A stretch of DNA of 14,773 bases from an uncultured Porphyromonadaceae bacterium (GTDB lineage: Bacteria; Bacteroidota; Bacteroidia; Bacteroidales; Muribaculaceae): contig CALAVE010000051.1 in the NCBI GenBank assembly GCA_937892215.1, positions 1-14,773 of the forward strand. The letters are read 5' to 3'. A model generated the notes under the pieces. It saw only the letters and a program-made list of their open reading frames with translations, did not search any database and was not told where the DNA came from. Made by a program: the position numbers and the translations under genes. The number at the start of each line of letters is the position of its first letter. Position 1 is the stretch's first letter. Below are positions 1 to 5,764 of this stretch, one piece after another.

Positions 1-13
1 ACGGTTGATTTGC

Positions 14-59
14 AAAGAGGGTGAGCCATAACTGAATTATGACACACCCTCTTTTTTTT
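14..59 (+). terminator. Intrinsic terminator of a gene upstream of the window
   Basis: A 10-bp outer stem (14-23 with 45-54) and a 5-bp inner stem CATAA/TTATG (27-31 with 37-41), separated by a 3x3 internal loop, run into eight T residues at 52-59. This is the form of a rho-independent terminator on the plus strand. The A-run at 14-16 on the other side could give weak activity in reverse, so it may also stop minus-strand transcription from the gene at 135-590. The gene it mainly serves would lie to the left of the window. Confidence 0.75.
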
Positions 60-60
60 G

Positions 61-131
61 GTATCCGTCCGAAATCGGCCGTCTGGTGAATGAGAGTATC
101 CGTCCGGAAGCGACCGCTTTCGGGCGGATAC
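61..131. repeat. Nested inverted repeats with alternative pairings
   Basis: GTATCCGTCCG occurs at 61-71 and again at 97-107, and its near-complement CGGGCGGATAC lies at 121-131. The arm at 116-131 can pair with 96-111 (16 bp including two GU pairs, 4-base loop) or its 118-131 part can pair with 61-74 (14 bp). The two structures exclude each other. The element starts 4 bp beyond the stop codon of the minus-strand membrane-protein gene, so it would sit in that gene's 3' UTR. No T-run follows on the minus strand, so a simple terminator is unlikely. An mRNA 3'-end stabiliser or a dispersed palindromic repeat is possible. Confidence 0.6.
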
Positions 132-134
132 GAT

Positions 135-590
135 TTAGAAGAAGAGTTGGGTGCCCCAGATGACGAGGGCGTAGCGAATGAGTTTGCCTATTGCCATGGC
201 AATGAGTACTATCCACTTGTTGGCTCGCATGAGTCCGAGTGCTACTACGATGGCGCTGCCGAGCACCGGGATGAAACCGAAGAAGGCCATCCACGCGCCA
301 CGTCCGCTGATGAAGCGTTCTGCCCGGTGAAGTTTCTCCTGGCTGACGTGAGCATATCGTTCTATCCATTCCGGATTACCGAGAGTGCCGAGCCAGTAGC
401 AGGTCATGCCGCCCGCCACGTTGCCGGCCAGCGCCCACCACAGGCACGCGAAGGGGTCGAGGTGCAGAGGCCCAACGCAAGCCACAAGTATGGCTTCCGA
501 GCTGAGCGGGATGATGCTACCGGCAATAAATGAGCCGATTAGCAGACCCATATAGCCCCATTGAACAAAAAACTCGACAAATGCGTCCAT
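135..590 (-). CDS. YqaA/DedA-family (SNARE-associated/VTT domain) membrane protein
   Basis: A 151-residue integral inner-membrane protein resembling the YqaA branch of the DedA superfamily. Hydrophobic segments lie at about 10-40, 45-70, 99-120 and 126-150. Family-like features are the SEAIL motif with the acidic residue E32 after the first re-entrant segment, the GFIPVLG turn at 105-111, and K136/R139 near the C-terminus. DedA proteins are linked to envelope homeostasis and polyprenyl-phosphate or phospholipid transport; the substrate of this branch is not established. I chose the ATG at 590. A TTG 30 bases upstream is in frame, but it lies inside the -7 promoter element TAACTTTG and would precede the transcription start. 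The gene is monocistronic, with a palindromic element directly after the stop. Confidence 0.82.
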   Translation of the reverse strand: MDAFVEFFVQWGYMGLLIGSFIAGSIIPLSSEAILVACVGPLHLDPFACLWWALAGNVAGGMTCYWLGTLGNPEWIERYAHVSQEKLHRAERFISGRGAWMAFFGFIPVLGSAIVVALGLMRANKWIVLIAMAIGKLIRYALVIWGTQLFF

Positions 591-617
591 AGGTGGAATG
601 ATTGTGTTTTGGTGGTA

Positions 618-625
618 CAAAGTTA
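618..625 (-). promoter_or_regulatory. Bacteroidota -7 promoter element for the DedA-type gene
   Basis: On the minus strand this reads TAACTTTG, an exact match to TAnnTTTG. Transcription should start a few bases beyond it, giving a leader of about 20-25 nt before the ATG at 590. The -33 position (about 646-648) reads GTG rather than TTG, so that half of the promoter is weaker. Confidence 0.65.
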
Positions 626-823
626 CGGAGAATTCGGGATTATTTCACTAAAGGTGGCGAAAAAGCCAAACGATGTGACGGGATTTAAACACAAATGGGC
701 GCAAATATCACGCAAACATTAGGGATGAAAGTAAGATTACAGAGAATGTGGGTGGAATATCAGACTACAAATGACAAATAGAATAGGGATAAGTGGGGGT
801 GGAGATAAATGCAGAAAATGACA

Positions 824-854
824 TTGACAAGGGTGCTGATAAGGATTAACTTTG
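824..854 (+). promoter_or_regulatory. Distal promoter of the GH89 operon
   Basis: TTG at 824-826, a 20-bp spacer and TAACTTTG at 847-854 match the Bacteroidota housekeeping promoter in both sequence and spacing. A transcript from here would have a leader of about 185 nt before the ATG at 1044 and would read through the proximal promoter. Confidence 0.6.
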
Positions 855-937
855 CGGTGAAATTCGGTGCCACGCAATAGCACTTGCGTCGGGTCGGAGC
901 GGTAATGGCGATGAATGGCGATGAAGTGGCAGGAGAA

Positions 938-969
938 TTTGCGAGAATGATAGGAATTTTATAACTTTG
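938..969 (+). promoter_or_regulatory. Proximal promoter of the GH89 operon
   Basis: TTTG at 938-941, a 20-bp spacer and TAACTTTG at 962-969 make a near-consensus Bacteroidota promoter. The expected start is near 975, giving a leader of about 70 nt. This rules out the in-frame GTG at 972 as the GH89 start and supports the ATG at 1044. The -7 element and the bases after it (TAACTTTGCGGTGA) are identical to those of the distal promoter. Confidence 0.72.
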
Positions 970-1043
970 CGGTGAGAGAAAAAGACTCACATAACCAAAA
1001 ACGGAGAAATTTTAGACATAACAAACACTTAAACAGACTGATT

Positions 1044-3203
1044 ATGAAACGTATCCTCAACATTTTGCTGATAGCATTGTTTGGAATTCAGGTGGCTTGC
1101 GCCACGAGTGACAATAGCCGTGACGTGGCCGAGGCGACAGCCCTTGCAGGGCGTCTGAGCGGCCGTTTGGCTGAAAAGGTGACATTTGAGAAGATTGCGG
1201 CCGAAAAAGGCAACGATGTGTTCACGTTGCGCAACGAGGGCAATCGCGTGATAATAGGCGGCAACAACGCCAACTCGATGGCTGTGGGGCTAAACCGCTA
1301 CCTGAAGAAATACTGCAATGTGACGGTTTCGTGGTATAGTGATATCGCCGTGGAGTTGCCGGTCGAATTGCCCCAGGTGAAGGATGAGCGAGTGACGAGC
1401 CGACTGGGTCAGCGTTTTTTCCTTAACTACTGCACCTACGGCTACACGATGACCTACTGGGGCTGGCGCGAATGGGAGCGTTTCATCGACTGGATGGCGC
1501 TGAACGGCATTAATTTGCCGCTAAACATCACCGGCCAGGAGGCTGTGTGGCAGAAAGTGTGGATGAGACTTGGGATGACGGCCGATGAGACGCGCAACTA
1601 CTTCACAGGGCCGTCGTACTTGCCCTGGCATCGCATGGCCAACATAGACCACTGGTGTGGTCCCCTACCCCAGGAATGGCTTGACGGGCAAGTGGAATTG
1701 CAGCAGAAGATACTGGCGAGAGAGCGTGCGCTGAATATGCGGCCCGTGCTGCCGGCGTTTGCCGGACATGTTCCCGGCCGTATTAAGGAGTTGTTTCCCC
1801 AGGCCGACATTAAGCAGCTGAGTCCGTGGCAGGAGTTTCCCAAGGAGTGCCTCACCTACTTCCTTAATAGCGAGGACCCGATGTTTGCCAAGATTCAGCG
1901 CATGTTCATAGAGGAGCAGACGGCGCTCTTCGGCACCGACCATATCTACGGATTCGACCCATTCAACGAGGTGGACCCGCCAGTGTGGGAGCCTAAGTAC
2001 ATCAGCCGGGTGACCAAGCACATGTACCAGTCGCTGGCCAAGGTGGACAAGAAAGCCGAGTGGCTGCTGATGGCATGGTTCTTCTTCTACAACAAGAACT
2101 GGACCGGCGAACTGGTGGAAGCCATGATGAAAGCCGTGCCCAAAGGCCGACTTACGTTGCTCGACTACCACTGCGACAACACAGAGGTGTGGCGTATGCG
2201 AAACAAGTTCCACGGTCAGAACTACCTGTGGTGCTATCTGGGCGACTTCGGAGGCAACACTGTGTTACAAGGCAACCCCAAGGCCTCGTCGGCACGGTTT
2301 GAGACCGCACTGAAAGAAGGCGGCAGCAACCTGCGCGGCATAGGTAGCACACTTGAAGGGCTGGACGTGCAGCAAATGGGCTTCGAATGTATGTTTGAGC
2401 GCGCATGGAACTTAGCAGAAGACAACCAGACAATAGTGAACAGCATAGCCGACCGCCACGCCGGCAAGGCAAACGACGACGTGCGCAAAGCATGGGAGAT
2501 ACTGTATAACGACATCTATATCTACCCCGGAGGCAATCGCGGCGAGATGATGAACTGGGAGCCGACACTGGACAAGGTGGACTGGCGTAGCAAAATGGAT
2601 GTTGACTACGATAAACTACTGAAAGCGTGGAAGCTGCTGCTGAAGCCCGGGGACCTGAGCCGCGACGCGATGAAGATTGACGTGATAGTGGTGGGACGAC
2701 AACTGCTTGACCACAAATTCACAGCCGAAAAAGAAGCGTTCGACAAGGCATTCCACAACAAGGACCTGGCAAAAATGGCCGCACACGCCACCACAATGCG
2801 CGAGATACTGGCCGACGTGGACAAGTTGTGCTCCACCCATGAATACTGCACCATGGACAAGTGGGTGGCACTGGCCCGCAACCTGGGCAAGGCACCTGAG
2901 GTGAAAGACTTCTACCAGATGAATGCCACAAAGATCATAACCACATGGGGCGGCAATATCAACGACTACGCCAACCGCAGCATCAGCGGTCTGATAAGCA
3001 CTTACTACGCAAAGCGCTGGGAGCTGTACTTCGGCGAGGCATTCGCAGCTGTGAAAGCCGGGCGCCAGTTTGACAAAGACGGCCACCACAAGCGGCAACA
3101 GGCTCTGGACGAGAGTTATCGCTATGAGCCACAGGGCAAGGACAGCACAGACACTTACGACTTGCTAACCCTTGCACGGCTGATATGCAAGAAACACTTC
3201 TAA
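1044..3203 (+). CDS. Alpha-N-acetylglucosaminidase, GH89 family (first copy)
   Basis: A 719-residue exported glycoside hydrolase of the NAGLU (GH89) family, which removes terminal alpha-linked N-acetylglucosamine from glycans such as alpha-1,4-GlcNAc-capped mucin or heparan sulfate. The N-terminus is a signal peptide with an AXA-like site after residue 20 (ACA|TSD). C19 does not sit in a good lipobox, so a soluble periplasmic protein is more likely than a lipoprotein. Order of parts: NAGLU N-domain (about 25-110), catalytic TIM barrel (about 125-455, including the WGWREWERFIDW block near 139-150), then an alpha-helical C-domain to the end. The expected catalytic pair is visible: E309 in FDPFNEVDPP and E438 in GSTLEGLD. 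They are 129 residues apart, close to the spacing of human E316 and E446. Length is normal for bacterial GH89. It is probably cotranscribed with the next gene. Confidence 0.95.
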   Translation: MKRILNILLIALFGIQVACATSDNSRDVAEATALAGRLSGRLAEKVTFEKIAAEKGNDVFTLRNEGNRVIIGGNNANSMAVGLNRYLKKYCNVTVSWYSDIAVELPVELPQVKDERVTSRLGQRFFLNYCTYGYTMTYWGWREWERFIDWMALNGINLPLNITGQEAVWQKVWMRLGMTADETRNYFTGPSYLPWHRMANIDHWCGPLPQEWLDGQVELQQKILARERALNMRPVLPAFAGHVPGRIKELFPQADIKQLSPWQEFPKECLTYFLNSEDPMFAKIQRMFIEEQTALFGTDHIYGFDPFNEVDPPVWEPKYISRVTKHMYQSLAKVDKKAEWLLMAWFFFYNKNWTGELVEAMMKAVPKGRLTLLDYHCDNTEVWRMRNKFHGQNYLWCYLGDFGGNTVLQGNPKASSARFETALKEGGSNLRGIGSTLEGLDVQQMGFECMFERAWNLAEDNQTIVNSIADRHAGKANDDVRKAWEILYNDIYIYPGGNRGEMMNWEPTLDKVDWRSKMDVDYDKLLKAWKLLLKPGDLSRDAMKIDVIVVGRQLLDHKFTAEKEAFDKAFHNKDLAKMAAHATTMREILADVDKLCSTHEYCTMDKWVALARNLGKAPEVKDFYQMNATKIITTWGGNINDYANRSISGLISTYYAKRWELYFGEAFAAVKAGRQFDKDGHHKRQQALDESYRYEPQGKDSTDTYDLLTLARLICKKHF

Positions 3204-3231
3204 AGGTGATTTCATTAATAAAAAGTAATGA

Positions 3232-3277
3232 TGTGTTCCGGGCTGATTTTGTTTTCTATCGGCATCAATAGAACACA
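3232..3277 (+). promoter_or_regulatory. Intercistronic hairpin between the two GH89 genes
   Basis: In the 94-bp gap, TGTGTTC (3232-3238) pairs with GAACACA (3271-3277), and inside it GCTGAT (3242-3247) pairs with ATCGGC (3258-3263, one GU). No T-run follows, so it is not a terminator. There is no good TAnnTTTG promoter in the gap (TGATTTTG at 3244-3251 is one base off and lacks a -33). It could set relative stability or translation of the two cistrons; that role is inferred. Confidence 0.4.
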
Positions 3278-3297
3278 CCTAAAGAACATAAAGAACT

Positions 3298-5448
3298 ATG
3301 AAATTAAGATATCTGCTACCGCTACTGGCACTGATAATCACAGCCATTCCGGCAAAGGCAGATGACGTACAGGAGGCGTATGCACTGGCACTGCGCCTCT
3401 CTAAGCGTCTGGCCGGGAAGGTGGAATTCGTGAAGATATCACCCACACAGAAGGGTAATGACGTGTTCACACTGAGCAACGGCGCCGACGGGCGCGTGGT
3501 GATAGGCGGCAACAACGCCAACTCCATGGCCGTGGGTCTGAACCGCTACCTGAAGAAATACTGCAACGTGACCGTGTCGTGGTACGGCGACATAGCGGTG
3601 GAACTGCCGGCCACGCTGCCACAGGTGAACGAAGAGCGAGTGACCAGCCGAGTAGCGCAACGCTTCTTCCTGAACTACTGCACCTACGGCTACACCATGA
3701 CCTACTGGGGCTGGCGCGAATGGGAGCGTTTCATCGACTGGATGGCTCTCAACGGCATTAACCTGCCGCTGAACATAACAGGGCAAGAAGCCGTGTGGCA
3801 GAAAGTGTGGATGAAGATGGGTATGACAGCCGAAGAGACACGCAACTATTTCACCGGTCCGTCATATCTGCCATGGCACCGGATGGCCAATATAGACCAC
3901 TGGTGCGGTCCCCTACCCCAAGAATGGCTCGACGACCAGGTGGAACTGCAGAAGCAGATACTGGCACGCGAACGCGCCCTGAACATGCGCCCCGTGCTGC
4001 CCGCATTCGCCGGGCACGTGCCACGCCGCATCAAGGAACTCTATCCCGATGCAGACATCAAGATGCTGGAGCCGTGGAACTACTTCCCCGATGAGTGCTA
4101 CACCTTCTTCATGAACAGCGAGGACCCGCTATTCGCTAAGATACAGAAAGCGTTCATTGAGGAGCAGACGGTGCTCTTCGGCACCGACCACATCTACGGA
4201 TTCGACCCCTTCAACGAAGTGGACCCGCCAGTGTGGGATCCAAAATACATCAACCGCGTGACCAAGCACATGTACCAGTCACTTGCCAATGTGGACAAGA
4301 AAGCCGAGTGGCTACTGATGGGCTGGTTCTACTACTTTAACAAGAACTGGACCACAGAGCGCGTGAAAGCGATGATGGATGCCGTGCCCAAGGGCCGACT
4401 CACCATTCTGGACTACCACTGCGACAAGACCGAGGTGTGGCGAGCCAACAAATCGTTCTACGGGCAGAATTTCATCTGGTGCTATCTGGGCAACTTCGGC
4501 GGCAACACCATTCTGCAGGGCAATCCACGCCAGAGCGAGGAGCGGCTGGAAACGGCCTATGCCGAAAACGGGAGCAACCTGACAGGCATAGGGAGCACGC
4601 TGGAAGGGCTGGACGTGCAGCAGATGCCCTACGAAGCCATACTGGACCACGCATGGAATCTGGGAGAGCGAGACGTAGCCACCGAAACCGCCGACCGGCA
4701 CGCCGGCCACGTGAGCGAGAACATCCGCGCCGCATGGAAAGTGCTCTACAACGAAGTTTACACCGAAGTGAGTTCGAGCCACGGCGACCTTGCCAACTTC
4801 ATACCCCAGATGGGCCGAGGCGGCGGTATGTTCAGTCCAATCAACGTGAACTGCGACGCGCTGCTGAAGGCGACCAAACTGCTACTGAGCGATGAGACCG
4901 CTCTGAGCGATGCCCTGAAGATTGACATCATAGTAGCCATCCGCCACTTGCTCAACAACAAGTTCCAGCGCGAAAAGACCGCATTCGACAAGTCATTCGA
5001 GGAGAAAGACAAAGCCGCCATGCGCCGACACGGCACCATGATGCTGGAGTTGCTTGGCGATGTGGACAAGATTACCGCATTCCACCCCTATTGCACAATG
5101 GACAAGTGGGTGGGGCTGGCTCGAGAATACGGCACCACCGAGCGCCTGAAGGACTACTACGAGATGAACGCAACCCGCTTAGTTACCACATGGGGTCCGA
5201 ACCTGAACGACTATGCCAACCGCAGCCTTAGCGGTCTGGTAAGCACCTACTACACCAAGCGATGGGAAATCTACATAGACGAAGCGTTTGCTGCTATGAG
5301 AGCCGGCCGAGACTTTGACGCCGAGAGCAACAATAAGCGGCAGCAGGAACTCAGCGAGAGTTACCGCTATACAGGCGGGACAAACCACATCAAGCCAGGA
5401 GACGACTTGATTTCCACCGCAAGACTGATAGTGAAAAAGTACTTCTGA
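3298..5448 (+). CDS. Alpha-N-acetylglucosaminidase, GH89 family (second copy)
   Basis: A 716-residue paralogue of the preceding gene, with the same exo-alpha-GlcNAc activity expected. It has a clear signal peptide with an AXA site (PAKA|DD, residue 21), so it is periplasmic. The catalytic acid/base and nucleophile are E307 (FDPFNEVDPP) and E436 (GSTLEGLD), again 129 residues apart. The barrel from about residue 55 to 330 is nearly identical to copy one, but the region from about 440 to 620 differs strongly. For example, the stretch after LYNEVY reads TEVSSSHGDLANF where copy one has IYPGGNRGEMMNW. This looks like a tandem duplication followed by divergence, perhaps for different glycan contexts. 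The ATG follows an A-rich leader and the gene ends 26 bp before an intrinsic terminator. Confidence 0.95.
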   Translation: MKLRYLLPLLALIITAIPAKADDVQEAYALALRLSKRLAGKVEFVKISPTQKGNDVFTLSNGADGRVVIGGNNANSMAVGLNRYLKKYCNVTVSWYGDIAVELPATLPQVNEERVTSRVAQRFFLNYCTYGYTMTYWGWREWERFIDWMALNGINLPLNITGQEAVWQKVWMKMGMTAEETRNYFTGPSYLPWHRMANIDHWCGPLPQEWLDDQVELQKQILARERALNMRPVLPAFAGHVPRRIKELYPDADIKMLEPWNYFPDECYTFFMNSEDPLFAKIQKAFIEEQTVLFGTDHIYGFDPFNEVDPPVWDPKYINRVTKHMYQSLANVDKKAEWLLMGWFYYFNKNWTTERVKAMMDAVPKGRLTILDYHCDKTEVWRANKSFYGQNFIWCYLGNFGGNTILQGNPRQSEERLETAYAENGSNLTGIGSTLEGLDVQQMPYEAILDHAWNLGERDVATETADRHAGHVSENIRAAWKVLYNEVYTEVSSSHGDLANFIPQMGRGGGMFSPINVNCDALLKATKLLLSDETALSDALKIDIIVAIRHLLNNKFQREKTAFDKSFEEKDKAAMRRHGTMMLELLGDVDKITAFHPYCTMDKWVGLAREYGTTERLKDYYEMNATRLVTTWGPNLNDYANRSLSGLVSTYYTKRWEIYIDEAFAAMRAGRDFDAESNNKRQQELSESYRYTGGTNHIKPGDDLISTARLIVKKYF

Positions 5449-5474
5449 CGCGCGCACAAGACAAGCCACACAGG

Positions 5475-5512
5475 TTCCGGTAAGCGACGACTTATCGGGA
5501 CATTGTTTTTTT
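5475..5512 (+). terminator. Intrinsic terminator of the GH89 operon
   Basis: A 10-bp stem (5475-5484 with 5491-5500, including GU pairs) closes a six-base loop CGACGA and is followed within a few bases by seven T residues at 5506-5512. It lies 26 bp after the second GH89 stop codon, which fits the end of a two-gene transcript. Confidence 0.75.
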
Positions 5513-5519
5513 GAGGGGG

Positions 5520-5562
5520 GGGATTATGCGAAACTTTGCTGCTCAAAGTGTGTCATAATCCC
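5520..5562. repeat. Bipartite palindromic element upstream of the thiamine operon
   Basis: GGGATTATG (5520-5528) pairs with CATAATCCC (5554-5562). After a 4x4 internal loop, ACTTTG (5533-5538) pairs with CAAAGT (5544-5549) around the loop CTGCT. Its right arm covers the -33 position of the promoter at 5574-5581, so as DNA it could be an operator. It could equally be a dispersed palindromic repeat. Twelve bases (5548-5559, minus strand) are identical to 36-47 in the terminator at the left end of the window. Confidence 0.55.
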
Positions 5563-5573
5563 AAATTATGTAG

Positions 5574-5581
5574 TAATTTTG
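5574..5581 (+). promoter_or_regulatory. Promoter -7 element of the thiamine uptake operon
   Basis: TAATTTTG matches TAnnTTTG exactly and lies about 24 bp before the riboswitch core. The expected transcription start is near 5588, inside a perfect 10-bp palindrome GTTTGCAAAC (5587-5596). No clean TTG is present at -33 (TGT or GTG at 5550-5553), so an activator or the overlapping palindromic element may matter. Confidence 0.6.
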
Positions 5582-5597
5582 CATCGGTTTGCAAACA

Positions 5598-5702
5598 GCA
5601 AACTAAGGGGTGCTGCCCTGACGGAGCCCACAAAGCGCTCGCACGGCGGCTGAGATTATACCCTCACGACCTGATCCGGATAATGCCGGCGAAGGGAACT
5701 GA
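5598..5702 (+). promoter_or_regulatory. TPP riboswitch (THI element)
   Basis: The conserved TPP aptamer signature is plain: AAGGGGTGC (5605-5613), CTGAGA (5650-5655), TACCC (5659-5663) and the pyrophosphate-sensor block ACCTGATC...GGATAATGCC...CGAAGGGA (5669-5697). GCTGCC (5612-5617) pairs with GGCGGC (5646-5651), extended by a GAGC/GCTC hairpin inside. It senses thiamin pyrophosphate and represses the receptor and transporter genes that follow. Downstream, the run around 5709-5724 (A5GG, C4, T5) could fold on itself, and its CCCCTT (5716-5721) can also pair with AAGGGG at 5605-5610. That is a plausible expression platform, but the mechanism is inferred. The ORF start is 60 bases further on. 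Confidence 0.95.
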
Positions 5703-5764
5703 CGACATAAAAAGGCCCCTTTTTGTGTGTTTTTCAAAAAAAATCAGAAGGAGAGTAAAACAAG

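Larger units (their letters stand above)
621..1043. other. Divergent intergenic region with no convincing gene
   Basis: This 423-base stretch separates the leftward membrane-protein gene from the rightward GH89 genes. It holds the leftward promoter at its left edge and two rightward promoters (824-854 and 938-969). The part from 626 to 820 is AT-rich and I see no gene, terminator or RNA in it. The 69 bases from about 975 to 1043 would be the leader of the GH89 transcript; they are A-rich without a strong Shine-Dalgarno site, which is normal for Bacteroidota. Confidence 0.6.

Noticed and set aside
591..620. TTG-initiated extension of the DedA-type protein
   Set aside because: The TTG lies inside the -7 promoter element, so it would not be in the transcript.
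905..964. Nineteen-codon ORF between the two GH89 promoters, with GGAG eight bases before its ATG
   Set aside because: Too short to judge, it overlaps both elements of the proximal promoter, and its composition comes partly from a local ATGGCGATGA duplication. No independent support for translation.
760..990. Minus-strand ORF of 76 codons
   Set aside because: Low-complexity, AT-rich intergenic DNA that contains two plus-strand promoters; no recognisable protein features.
972..1043. GTG-initiated extension of the first GH89 gene
   Set aside because: It begins before the expected transcription start of the promoter at 938-969 and would put 24 charged residues ahead of an otherwise normal signal peptide.
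1665..2213. Long antisense ORF of 182 codons inside the first GH89 gene, and similar ones inside other large genes
   Set aside because: Shadow frames caused by GC-biased third positions; no start signals or family features, and the sense-strand proteins are clearly real.
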